A stretch of 64,000 nt of DNA from the NCBI RefSeq assembly GCF_026341775.1, contig NZ_JAPEOB010000001.1:3162001-3226000 (forward strand), in the 5' to 3' direction. This DNA is from Streptomyces sp. NBC_00654 (GTDB lineage: Bacteria; Actinomycetota; Actinomycetes; Streptomycetales; Streptomycetaceae). The notes beneath the pieces were generated by a model, which was not told the origin of the DNA, did no database searches, and saw only the letters and a list, made by a program, of their open reading frames with translations. Position 1 is the first letter of the stretch. Each line of letters starts with the position of its first letter. Made by a program: the position numbers and the translations under genes. This document shows positions 18,838 through 27,422 of this stretch, piece after piece.

Positions 18838-19886
18838 CACAGTCCCTACCGTCGGCGCAGCACAACGGGCCGGACCGGGGGACCCTCGGCGGCCCCTCCA
18901 CCGCGCCCCCCTCGAAGGCGGGCGGCGGCCCGCGCGGATTCGGCCCGCACCTCGACATCCGCAGTCTGTCCCTGCTCGGAGTCCTTGCCGTCCTCGTCGC
19001 CGTCGGGGGCCTCACGGAGCCCGACGCCTTCCTGGACACCGGGAACCTCCAGCTGATCCTGACCCAGGCATCCGTCATCGGTGTCGTCACCGTCGGCATG
19101 ACCTTCGTCATCACCAGCGGCGGCATCGATCTGTCGGTCGGCGCGATGGTCGCCCTCGCCTCCGTCTGGGCGACGACCCTCGCCACCCAGGAGTTCGGCT
19201 TCGCGGGCATCCTGTTCACCGCCGTGATCGTCGGGCTCGCCGCCGGACTGGTCAACGGACTGCTCATCGCGTACGGCGGACTGGTCCCGTTCATCGCGAC
19301 CCTGGCCATGCTCGCCTCCGCCCGCGGGCTCGCGCTCCAGATCACCGACGGCAAGACCCAGATCGTCACGGTCCCCTCGGTCCTGGACCTCGGTCTGCCC
19401 GACTCCTACATCCTCGGGATCCCGCCGCTGGTCCTGATGTTCGCCGCGGTCACCGTCGTCGGCTGGCTGGTCCTGAACCGGACCACCTTCGGACGCCGTA
19501 CGGTCGCGGTCGGCGGCAACGCGGAAGCGGCCCGGCTCGCCGGGATCGACGTACGCCGCCAGCGCCTCTACCTGTATCTGCTCTCCGGGCTGTGCTGCGG
19601 CATCGCCGCCTTCATGCTGATCATCCTGTCCGGATCGGGGCAGAACACCAACGGCAACCTCTACGAACTCGACGCCATCGCCGCCGCGATCATCGGCGGC
19701 ACCCTCCTCAGCGGTGGCCGCGGCACCATCGTCGGCTCGGTGCTCGGCGTCCTCGTCTTCACCACGATCACCAACATCTTCGCGCTCAACAACCTCCAGA
19801 GCGATGTCCAGCAGATCGCCAAGGGCGCCATCATCGTCGCCGCCGTCCTCGTCCAGCGCCGCACCCCGCGCGACGGAGGGACCTGA
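18834..19886 (+). CDS. Sugar ABC transporter permease (RbsC type)
   Basis: 350 residues with about nine or ten membrane helices. The BPD_transp_2 family hallmark is TSGGIDLSVGAMVALASVWA in the region that contacts the ATPase, plus TFGRRTVAVGGNAEAARLAGIDV and LYELDAIAAAIIGGTLLSGGRG. It forms the homodimeric channel of a ribose-like importer. The first about 45 residues are a Pro/Gly-rich cytoplasmic extension. It starts inside the stop codon of the ATPase gene. Substrate is set by the binding protein downstream. Confidence 0.95.
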   Translation: MTQSLPSAQHNGPDRGTLGGPSTAPPSKAGGGPRGFGPHLDIRSLSLLGVLAVLVAVGGLTEPDAFLDTGNLQLILTQASVIGVVTVGMTFVITSGGIDLSVGAMVALASVWATTLATQEFGFAGILFTAVIVGLAAGLVNGLLIAYGGLVPFIATLAMLASARGLALQITDGKTQIVTVPSVLDLGLPDSYILGIPPLVLMFAAVTVVGWLVLNRTTFGRRTVAVGGNAEAARLAGIDVRRQRLYLYLLSGLCCGIAAFMLIILSGSGQNTNGNLYELDAIAAAIIGGTLLSGGRGTIVGSVLGVLVFTTITNIFALNNLQSDVQQIAKGAIIVAAVLVQRRTPRDGGT

Positions 19887-19955
19887 GACCGGCGCGAGAG
19901 TTCGCCACCCCCCGCTGTTCCGTATGCCACGCACCGGATGAAGGGTTTGACAGCC

Positions 19956-20993
19956 ATGCCAGAAACCAGTCGCAGAGGACTGCTGTTCGGCACCGCGGCC
20001 GTGTCCGCGGGAGCGCTCCTCACCGCCTGCACCAGCAATGAACCGAAGAAGAGCGAAACCGTGGCGAGCGACCGGCCCGCCGCCGACGACAAGCCGGGCA
20101 AGCCCGTCACCATCGGCTACGCCGGTCCGCAGGCCGACCACGGCTGGCTCAACGCGATCAATGTGAACGCCAAGTCCCGTGCGGAGAAGTACTCGGAGGT
20201 GACGCTGGAGATCACCGAGGGCTCCAACGACACCGCCGCCCAGATCGGCCAGGTCAAGACCCTCATCAACAAGAAGGTCGACGTCCTGGTCATCCTCCCG
20301 GCCGACGGCAAGGCCCTCACCCAGGTCGGCCTGGAAGCGATGAAGGCCGGCATCCCCGTCGTCAACCTGGACCGCATCTTCGCCTCCCCGCAGGCGTACC
20401 GCTGCTGGGTCGGCGGCGACAACTACGGCATGGGCCTCAACGCCGGTCACTACATCGGCGAGCAGCTCAAGGACAAGCCGAACGCCAAGGTCGTCGAACT
20501 GGCGGGCATCGACAACCTGGAGCTCACCAAACAGCGCAGCCAGGGCTTCGCCGACGCCCTGAAGAACTACTCCAACATCAAGCTGGTGGCCCGTCAGGCC
20601 GCCGACTTCACCGTCGAGTCCGGCCAGGCCAAGATGGCCCAGCTGCTCCAGGCGCAGAAGCAGTTCGACGCACTGTGGAACCACGACGACGACCAGGGCG
20701 TCGGCGCGCTGCGCGCCATCGAGCAGGCGGGCCGCGACGAGTTCCTGATGGTCGGGGGCGCCGGGTCGAAGTCGGCGATGGACGCCATCAAGGCCGGCAA
20801 CAGCGTACTGAAGGCCACCGTGCTGTATCCGCCGACGATGGCCGCGTCCGCGATCGACCTGGCGCGTGCGCTCGGCCAGGGCAAGGGCATCGGGGGGCTG
20901 GCCGAGATGGAGATCCCGACCTCCCTGACCCTCTACTCGGCCGTGGTCACCAAGGACAACGTCGACCAGTACCTGCCGACGGGCTTCAGCTGA
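19956..20993 (+). CDS. Periplasmic-type sugar-binding lipoprotein (RbsB/LacI fold)
   Basis: 345 residues from the ATG at 19956 (AAGGG 10 nt upstream; an ATG at 19938 is an alternative). The leader SRRGLLFGTAAVSAGALLTAC combines a twin-arginine pattern with a lipobox, so the folded protein is probably exported by Tat and lipid-anchored. The mature part is a Peripla_BP_4 protein: KPVTIGYAGPQADHGWLNAIN, ITEGSNDTAAQIGQVKTLINKKVD, GIPVVNLDR, and NHDDDQGVGALRAIEQAG. It collects the substrate for the importer. The sugar is unknown; the neighbouring oxidoreductase and isomerase suggest an unusual or oxidised sugar or cyclitol. Confidence 0.93.
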   Translation: MPETSRRGLLFGTAAVSAGALLTACTSNEPKKSETVASDRPAADDKPGKPVTIGYAGPQADHGWLNAINVNAKSRAEKYSEVTLEITEGSNDTAAQIGQVKTLINKKVDVLVILPADGKALTQVGLEAMKAGIPVVNLDRIFASPQAYRCWVGGDNYGMGLNAGHYIGEQLKDKPNAKVVELAGIDNLELTKQRSQGFADALKNYSNIKLVARQAADFTVESGQAKMAQLLQAQKQFDALWNHDDDQGVGALRAIEQAGRDEFLMVGGAGSKSAMDAIKAGNSVLKATVLYPPTMAASAIDLARALGQGKGIGGLAEMEIPTSLTLYSAVVTKDNVDQYLPTGFS

Positions 20994-21040
20994 CCGGGCC
21001 CCACCGCCGACACCGAACGACCGACGAGGAGGAAGTCCGT

Positions 21041-22264
21041 ATGGCCCGTAGGGAAGAGACGGAGCAGGAAGCCGCAGCGCCGCCGCAACAGCCGCCGACG
21101 CTCGGGGTCGGCATGGTCGGGTACGCGTTCATGGGCGCCGCCCACTCCCAGGGGTGGCGCACCGCAGGACACGTCTTCGACCTGCCGATGAGACCGGCTC
21201 TCGCCGCGATCTGCGGGCGCGACCGTACGGCGGTCGACGCCGCCGCGGCCCGGCACGGCTGGGCCGCGGCGGAGACCGACTGGCGGGCACTGATCGCCCG
21301 GGACGATGTGCAGCTGGTCGACATCTGCACGCCCGGCGACAGCCACGCGGAGATCGCCATCGCCGCCCTCGAAGCCGGCAAGCACGTGCTGTGCGAGAAG
21401 CCGCTCGCCAACACCGTCGCGGAGGCGGAGGCGATGGCGCACGCCGCGGAACTCGCCGCGGCCCGCGGCCAGGTGGCGATCGTGGGCTTCAACTACCGCA
21501 AGGTGCCCGCGATCTCCTACGCGCGCCGGCTGATCGCGGACGGCCGGCTCGGTGCCCTGCGGCACGTACGGGCCACCTATCTCCAGGACTGGCTGGTGGA
21601 CCCGGGGTCGCCGTTGACCTGGCGGCTCAAGCGCGAGCACGCCGGGTCCGGGGCGCTGGGCGACCTCGGTGCGCACATCGTCGACCTCGCCCAGTACCTG
21701 GCGGGGGAGCCACTGGTCGGGGTGTCGGCCGTCACCGAGACCTTCGTACGGGAGCGGCCGTTGTCCGCCGGCGCTCCGGCGGGACTCCGGGCGGCCGCGG
21801 ACACCACCGGGCGCGGGGCGGTGACCGTGGACGATGCCGCGCTGTTCACCGGCCGGCTCGCCTCCGGTGCGCTGGCCTCCTTCGAGGCGACCCGGATGGC
21901 GGCGGGCCGCAAGAACGCGCTGCGGCTGGAGATCAACGGGGAACTGGGCTCGCTCGCCTTCGATCTGGAGCGGCTCAACGAACTGTCCTTCCACGACCAC
22001 ACCGAGCCGGCCGTCACGGCGGGCTTCCGGCGCATCCTCGTCACCGAACCCCAGCACCCCTATCTGGAGGCGTGGTGGCCGCCCGGCCACGCCCTCGGCT
22101 ACGAGCACACCTTCGTCCACCAGGCCCGTGATGTGGTCCGCACGATCGCGGACGGGTCGGCCCCCGTGCCCTCCTTCGCCGACGGGCTCCAGGTGCAGCG
22201 GGTGCTCGCGGCCGTGGAGGAGAGCGCCGAGAAGAACTCCGTACACACCCCGGTCCCGTTCTAG
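21041..22264 (+). CDS. Gfo/Idh/MocA-family NAD(P)-dependent oxidoreductase
   Basis: 407 residues. The Rossmann part has GVGMVGYAFMGAAHSQGWR, then VDICTPGDSHAEIAIAALEAGKHVLCEKPLAN with the EKP lysine. The second domain contains GALGDLGAHIVDLAQYL, giving the catalytic D-x3-H pair, and then an all-beta dimer face. Such enzymes oxidise or reduce hydroxyls of sugars, inositols and glycosides. GAGGAGGAAG precedes the ATG at 21041. It follows the binding-protein gene by 47 bp and precedes the TIM-barrel gene by 12 bp, so the three likely act on the imported compound. An insert around residues 240-265 enlarges the substrate domain. Confidence 0.93.
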   Translation: MARREETEQEAAAPPQQPPTLGVGMVGYAFMGAAHSQGWRTAGHVFDLPMRPALAAICGRDRTAVDAAAARHGWAAAETDWRALIARDDVQLVDICTPGDSHAEIAIAALEAGKHVLCEKPLANTVAEAEAMAHAAELAAARGQVAIVGFNYRKVPAISYARRLIADGRLGALRHVRATYLQDWLVDPGSPLTWRLKREHAGSGALGDLGAHIVDLAQYLAGEPLVGVSAVTETFVRERPLSAGAPAGLRAAADTTGRGAVTVDDAALFTGRLASGALASFEATRMAAGRKNALRLEINGELGSLAFDLERLNELSFHDHTEPAVTAGFRRILVTEPQHPYLEAWWPPGHALGYEHTFVHQARDVVRTIADGSAPVPSFADGLQVQRVLAAVEESAEKNSVHTPVPF

Positions 22265-22276
22265 GAGGTTTCGCGC

Positions 22277-23281
22277 ATGCCCCGCCCCTTCACCCTGTTC
22301 ACCGGCCAGTGGGCCGACCTCCCGCTGGAGGAGGTCTGCCGGTACGCCCGGGACTTCGGTTACGACGGACTCGAACTCGCCTGCTGGGGAGACCACTTCG
22401 AGGTCGACCGGGCGCTGTCCGAGCCCGGCTACCTGGACGGGCGGCGGCAGCTGCTCGACACGTACGGGCTCTCCTGCTTCGCCGTCTCCAACCACTTGGT
22501 CGGACAGGCGGTCTGCGACAACCCGATCGACGAGCGGCACCAGGCCATCGTGCCCGCCCGCATCTGGGGCGACGGCGAACCCGAAGGCGTACGCCGCCGG
22601 GCCGCCGAGGAGATCAAGAACACCGCCCGCGCCGCGGCGGCGTTCGGGGTCCGGACGGTCGTCGGTTTCACCGGTTCCTCGATCTGGCACCTCGTCGCGA
22701 TGTTCCCCCCGGTCCCGCCGCACATGATCGAGCGGGGCTACGACGACTTCGCGGAGCGCTGGAACCCGATCCTCGACGTCTTCGACGCGGAGGGCGTGCG
22801 CTTCGCCCACGAGGTGCACCCCGGCGAGATCGCGTACGACTACTGGACCACGCACCGCGCCCTGGAGGCCGTGGACCACCGGCCCGCGTTCGGACTGAAC
22901 TTCGATCCCAGCCACTTCGTCTGGCAGGACCTCGACCCGGTCGGATTCCTGTACGACTTCCGGGACCGGATCTACCACGTGGACTGCAAGGAGGCCCGCA
23001 AGCGCCTCGACGGCCGCAACGGGCGCCTCGGCTCGCACCTGCCCTGGGGCGATCCCCGGCGCGGCTGGGACTTCGTCTCGGCCGGGCACGGCGACGTGCC
23101 GTGGGAGGACGTCTTCCGGATGCTCCGCTCCATCGGCTACGACGGGCCGGTCTCCGTCGAGTGGGAGGACGCCGGCATGGACCGGCTGACCGGCGCCCCG
23201 GAAGCGCTCGCCGCACTGAAGCGGTTCGACTTCGACCCGCCCTCGGCCTCCTTCGACGCGGCCTTCGGCGGCAACGGCTGA
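22277..23281 (+). CDS. Sugar phosphate isomerase/epimerase family (AP_endonuc_2 TIM barrel)
   Basis: 334 residues of the xylose-isomerase-like TIM-barrel class. Likely metal ligands are Glu in [14 protein letters not shown], Asp/His in [15 protein letters not shown], His in YHVDCKEA, and Glu in VSVEWEDAG. Members isomerise, epimerise or dehydrate keto-sugars and inosose. AGGAGG lies just before the ATG, which begins 12 bp after the oxidoreductase stop. It is the last gene of the importer operon, since a strong hairpin follows 5 nt downstream. Together with the oxidoreductase it resembles pairs that process 3-keto sugars or inositols; the exact reaction is not determined. Confidence 0.9.
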   Translation: MPRPFTLFTGQWADLPLEEVCRYARDFGYDGLELACWGDHFEVDRALSEPGYLDGRRQLLDTYGLSCFAVSNHLVGQAVCDNPIDERHQAIVPARIWGDGEPEGVRRRAAEEIKNTARAAAAFGVRTVVGFTGSSIWHLVAMFPPVPPHMIERGYDDFAERWNPILDVFDAEGVRFAHEVHPGEIAYDYWTTHRALEAVDHRPAFGLNFDPSHFVWQDLDPVGFLYDFRDRIYHVDCKEARKRLDGRNGRLGSHLPWGDPRRGWDFVSAGHGDVPWEDVFRMLRSIGYDGPVSVEWEDAGMDRLTGAPEALAALKRFDFDPPSASFDAAFGGNG

Positions 23282-23286
23282 CCTGT

Positions 23287-23343
23287 CCCCGAGGGCTCCG
23301 CCCCGCCGGCGACCAGCGGGCCAGGGGGGCGGAGCACTCGGGG
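23287..23343 (+). terminator. Strong terminator at the end of the sugar importer operon
   Basis: CTCCGCCCC (23296-23304) pairs with GGGGCGGAG (23326-23334), and CCCCGAG (23287-23293) pairs with CTCGGGG (23337-23343), with a 2-by-2 internal loop. The stem totals 16 bp. Confidence 0.85.
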
Positions 23344-23421
23344 GACCCGCCCCGTACAACCCGGCGGCACGCCCGCCACCGGGTGGGTCCGGGCTGCCCG
23401 GAACGCGCTTTGTCCTGTCGC

Positions 23422-23470
23422 GGGAAAAAGGCCGACTTCCCTCCCGCACAAGGGCTTTCCGTCCGGGAAG
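23422..23470 (+). promoter_or_regulatory. GGGAA/TTCCC dyads upstream of the secreted ThuA/DUF1080 gene
   Basis: GGGAA (23422-23426) faces TTCCC (23437-23441), and TTTCC (23456-23460) faces GGGAA (23465-23469). The TCCGGGAA string also occurs upstream of the ROK gene (15907-15914). The 336-bp space 23282-23617 holds no gene; besides the terminator, these are its only visible signals. They may link this gene to the ROK regulator. Confidence 0.4.
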
Positions 23471-23617
23471 AACAGGTCTACCGTCCCCCACGTGTACACC
23501 ACATGACTCGCGTCACCGGAGTCCCGCCGGATTCCGGATGACGAGCGCGCGGCAGTCCCCGCGCGGCACGGCATGGCACCACCCGCCCGTACAACCGGCA
23601 CTCTCCGGAGGACATTC

Positions 23618-26600
23618 GTGCACCGAACCAGAAAGCGGCTCCGCGTACACAAAACCCTTGCCCTGTTCACCGGCGGACTCCTCGCCGCCGCGACCCTCAC
23701 CCTGGGGTCCGCGCCCGGAGCCACCGCCGACCCCGGCGCGCAGGCCGCACCGGACGCCGCGGCGGAGGACTTCCAGCAGGTCACCCTCGCCAAGGGCGCC
23801 GCCGAGACCGGCGAGCCCATGTCGCTCGCGGTCCTGCCGGACCGCAGCGTGCTGCACACCTCGCGCAGCGGCGAGCTGCGGATCACCGACAGTGCGGGCA
23901 ACACCCGGATATCCGGCACCCTTCCCGTGTACTCGCACGACGAGGAAGGGCTCCAGGGCGTCGGTGTCGACCCGGACTTCGCCGAGAACCGGGCCGTCTA
24001 CCTCTTCTACGCACCCCCGATGAACACCCCCGCCGGCGACGCCCCGGAGAACGGGACCGCCGCGGACTTCGCCAGGTTCGACGGGGTGAACCGGCTCTCC
24101 CGGTTCGTCCTGAAGGCGGACGGCACCCTGGACACGGCCAGCGAGAAGAAGGTCCTGGACGTACCCACCTCGCGCGGCATGTGCTGCCACGTGGGCGGCG
24201 ACATCGACTTCGACGCGCAGGGCAACCTGTACCTGTCGACGGGTGACGACTCCAACCCCTTCGCCTCCGACGGCTTCACGCCGATCGACGACCGGCCCGA
24301 CCGCAACCCGGCGTTCGACGCGCGCCGCACCTCGGGCAACACCAATGACCTGCGGGGCAAGATCCTGCGCATCAAGGTCGCCGACGACGGGACGTACACG
24401 GTCCCCGAGGGCAACCTGTTCGCCCCGGGCACCGCGAAGACCCGCCCGGAGATCTACGCGATGGGCTTCCGCAACCCGTTCCGCTTCACCGTCGACAAGC
24501 CCACCGGCATCGTGTACGTCGGCGACTACGGCCCCGACGCGGGTGCCGCCGACCCCAAGCGCGGACCCTCCGGACAGGTCGAGTTCGCCCGGGTGACCAA
24601 GGCCGGGAACTTCGGCTGGCCCTACTGCGTCGGCGACAACAAGCCGTACGTCGACTACGACTTCGCGACGAAGACCTCGGGTGCGGCCTTCGACTGCGCC
24701 GCCCCGAGGAACGAGTCGGCGCACAACACCGGGCTCGTCGACCTTCCCCCGGCCCAGGCCGCCTGGATCCCGTACGACGGCGGCTCGGTCCCCGAGTTCG
24801 GCTCCGGCTCGGAGTCGCCGATGGGCGGCCCCGTCTACCGCTACGACGCGGCTCTCGACTCGCCGGTGAAGTTCCCCGAGGCGTACGACGGCGACTTCTT
24901 CGCCGGAGAGTTCGGCCGCAAGTGGATCAAGCGCATCGAGCAGGACGGCGAGGGCGCCGTCCAGTCCATCAACGACATCCCGTGGACCGGCACGCAGATC
25001 ATGGACATGGCCTTCGGTCCGGACGGCGCGCTGTACGTCCTCGACTACGGACTCGCCTGGTTCGGCGGCGACGAGAACTCCGCGCTCTACCGCATCGAGA
25101 ACGCCACCGGCGGCCGCTCACCCGTCGCCGAGGCCTCGGTGAACAAGACCTCGGGCACCGCCCCGCTGAAGGCGGCGTTCTCCTCGGCGGGCACCGCCGA
25201 CGGCGACGGCGACGCGCTCACCTACGCCTGGGACTTCGGCGACGGCGGGAAGTCCACGGCCGCCAGCCCCTCGTACACGTACAAGAAGAACGGTACGTAC
25301 ACCGCCACCCTCACCGCGAAGGACCCCTCGGGCCGCACCGGTTCGGCCAGCGTCCATGTGACGGTCGGCAACACCGCGCCGAGCGTGGACATGGTGTTCC
25401 CCTCGGACGGCCAGCAGTTCGAGTTCGGTGACGAGGTGCCGTTCAAGGTGAACGTCACCGACCCCGAGGACGGGACCATCGACTGCACCAAGGTCGAGGT
25501 CAAGTTCACGCTCGGCCACGACAGCCACGGCCATGACATCACCACCGAGCACGGCTGCGAAGGCACCATCAAGACGGCCATGGAGGGCGGCCACGACCCC
25601 AACGCCAACATCTACGGCGGCATCTCGGCCTCCTACACCGACGGCGGAGGCGGTGGCCAGGCCGCTCTGACCGGACGTGACCAGGCGCAGCTCCAGCCCA
25701 AGCACCGTCAGGCCGAGCACTTCGGCGCCTCGTCGGGCGTCAAGACGTACGACAAGGCGAGCGCCCGGGGCGGCAAGACGGTCGGTGACATCCACAACGA
25801 CGACTGGATCTCGTTCAAGCCGTACATCCTGGCCGGCACCACCAAGCTCACCGCGCGCATCTCCTCCGACGGCGCGGGCGGATTCCTGGAGGTCCGGGCC
25901 GGATCGGCGACCGGCAAGATCCTCGGCTCGGCACCGGTACCGGTGACCGGCGGCTGGGACACCTTCCAGGACATCGACGTACCCCTGCGCGGAGCACCGA
26001 AGAAGGCCACCGAACTCTTCCTGGTCTTCAAGGGCGGCGCCGGAGCGCTCTACGACGTCGACGACTTCGAGCTCTCCGACAGCGCCGTGGACAGGACCGC
26101 CAAGCGCGTCCTGGTCTTCTCCAGGACCGGCGGCTTCCGCCACGACTCGATCCCGGCCGGCATCACCGCCCTGAAGGAGCTGGGCAAGGACAGCAACATC
26201 ACCGTCGACTCCACCGAGGCGGCGGGCCAGTTCACCACCGCCAACCTGGCGCGCTACGACTCCGTCGTCTTCCTCTCCACCACCGGTGACGTCCTCGACG
26301 CCGAACAGCAGAAGGCGTTCGAGAACTACGTGGCCACCGGAGGCGGCTACATGGGCGTCCACGCCGCCGCCGACACCGAGTACGACTGGGAGTTCTACGG
26401 CGGACTGGTCGGCGCCTACTTCTCCTCCCACCCCCAGATCCAGCCCGCCACCGTCCGGGCCGAGGACCACGACCACCCCGCCACCGCCCATCTGGACGAG
26501 GCCTGGGACCGTACCGACGAGTGGTACAACTACCGCACCAATCCCCGGGGCAAGGCCAAGGTGCTGGCCACCCTGGACGAGACCACCTACACCGGCGGCA

Positions 26601-27325
26601 CGATGAAGGGCGATCACCCGATCTCCTGGTGCCAGACCTACCAGGGCGGCCGCTCCTTCTACACCGGGCTCGGCCACACCAAGGAGTCCTACGCCGAACC
26701 GGACTTCCGGCAGCACCTGCTGGGCGGACTGCGCTACGCCACCGGCCAGGTCAAGGCCGACTGCAAGCCCGACACCGGCTACCGCTCCCTCTTCAACGGC
26801 AGGACGCTCGAAGGCTGGAAGCAGGCGGGCCCCGGCACGTTCAGCGTCACCGACGGTGAACTGCGCTCCGAAGGGGGCATGGGCCTGCTGACCTACCGGG
26901 CCAAGGAGCTGAAGTCGTACTCCCTGAAGCTGGACTGGAAGATGGCGGGCGACGACAACTCCGGCATCTTCGTCGGCTTCCCGGAGTCCGACGACCCCTG
27001 GTCGGCGGTGAACAAGGGCTACGAGATCCAGATCGACGCCACGGACGCCGCCGACCGCACCACCGGCGCCGTCTACACCTTCAAGTCGGCGAACATCAAG
27101 GCCCGCGACCAGGTGCTGCGCCCGCCGGGCCAGTGGAACAGCTACGAGATCCGGGTCCAGGGCGAACGTCTCCAGGTCTTCCTCAACGGGGTCAAGATCA
27201 ACGACTTCACCAACACCGACCCGGTGCGCAGCCTGAAGGACGGCTACATCGGCCTCCAGAACCACGGAGCCGACGACCAGGTGTCCTTCCGCGACATCCA
27301 GCTCAAGGAGCTGCCCTCGACGTAG
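23618..27325 (+). CDS. Secreted multidomain protein: sugar-dehydrogenase propeller, PKD, CBM-like, ThuA, DUF1080
   Basis: 1235 residues from a GTG at 23618 with GGAGG 5 nt upstream. A Sec signal peptide (LALFTGGLLAAATLTL, cleaved near ATADPGA) is followed by a soluble glucose/sorbosone-dehydrogenase-type propeller (about 45-505; CCHVGGDIDFDAQGNLYLST, YAMGFRNPFRFTVD). A PKD domain (about 510-590; YAWDFGDGGKST) and a carbohydrate-binding-like beta-sandwich (about 690-825; WISFKPYILAGTTKLTARI) follow. ThuA (about 828-1045) shows RTGGFRHDSIPAGI and VHAAADTEYDWEFYGG. The C-terminal DUF1080/3-keto-disaccharide hydrolase domain (about 1053-1235) has YRSLFNGRTLEGWKQ and DDNSGIFVGFPES. The order suggests extracellular oxidation and cleavage of glycosides via 3-keto intermediates, feeding the importer upstream. 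That pathway is inference. Confidence 0.9.
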   Translation: MHRTRKRLRVHKTLALFTGGLLAAATLTLGSAPGATADPGAQAAPDAAAEDFQQVTLAKGAAETGEPMSLAVLPDRSVLHTSRSGELRITDSAGNTRISGTLPVYSHDEEGLQGVGVDPDFAENRAVYLFYAPPMNTPAGDAPENGTAADFARFDGVNRLSRFVLKADGTLDTASEKKVLDVPTSRGMCCHVGGDIDFDAQGNLYLSTGDDSNPFASDGFTPIDDRPDRNPAFDARRTSGNTNDLRGKILRIKVADDGTYTVPEGNLFAPGTAKTRPEIYAMGFRNPFRFTVDKPTGIVYVGDYGPDAGAADPKRGPSGQVEFARVTKAGNFGWPYCVGDNKPYVDYDFATKTSGAAFDCAAPRNESAHNTGLVDLPPAQAAWIPYDGGSVPEFGSGSESPMGGPVYRYDAALDSPVKFPEAYDGDFFAGEFGRKWIKRIEQDGEGAVQSINDIPWTGTQIMDMAFGPDGALYVLDYGLAWFGGDENSALYRIENATGGRSPVAEASVNKTSGTAPLKAAFSSAGTADGDGDALTYAWDFGDGGKSTAASPSYTYKKNGTYTATLTAKDPSGRTGSASVHVTVGNTAPSVDMVFPSDGQQFEFGDEVPFKVNVTDPEDGTIDCTKVEVKFTLGHDSHGHDITTEHGCEGTIKTAMEGGHDPNANIYGGISASYTDGGGGGQAALTGRDQAQLQPKHRQAEHFGASSGVKTYDKASARGGKTVGDIHNDDWISFKPYILAGTTKLTARISSDGAGGFLEVRAGSATGKILGSAPVPVTGGWDTFQDIDVPLRGAPKKATELFLVFKGGAGALYDVDDFELSDSAVDRTAKRVLVFSRTGGFRHDSIPAGITALKELGKDSNITVDSTEAAGQFTTANLARYDSVVFLSTTGDVLDAEQQKAFENYVATGGGYMGVHAAADTEYDWEFYGGLVGAYFSSHPQIQPATVRAEDHDHPATAHLDEAWDRTDEWYNYRTNPRGKAKVLATLDETTYTGGTMKGDHPISWCQTYQGGRSFYTGLGHTKESYAEPDFRQHLLGGLRYATGQVKADCKPDTGYRSLFNGRTLEGWKQAGPGTFSVTDGELRSEGGMGLLTYRAKELKSYSLKLDWKMAGDDNSGIFVGFPESDDPWSAVNKGYEIQIDATDAADRTTGAVYTFKSANIKARDQVLRPPGQWNSYEIRVQGERLQVFLNGVKINDFTNTDPVRSLKDGYIGLQNHGADDQVSFRDIQLKELPST

Positions 27326-27341
27326 GGCGGCCACCTCTGCC

Positions 27342-27386
27342 GACGACGGGCGGGGGAGGCTCACACACCTTCCCCCGCCCGTCGTC
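27342..27386 (+). terminator. Terminator separating the secreted protein from the ebo-type operon
   Basis: A 16-bp perfect stem (27342-27357 with 27371-27386) with a 13-nt loop begins 16 nt after the stop. The next gene starts only 36 bp later, so its promoter must be weak, overlapping, or reached by read-through. Confidence 0.85.
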
Positions 27387-27422
27387 CTCCACCCCTCTTC
27401 ATCCCCCCAGGGAGGCAGCCCC

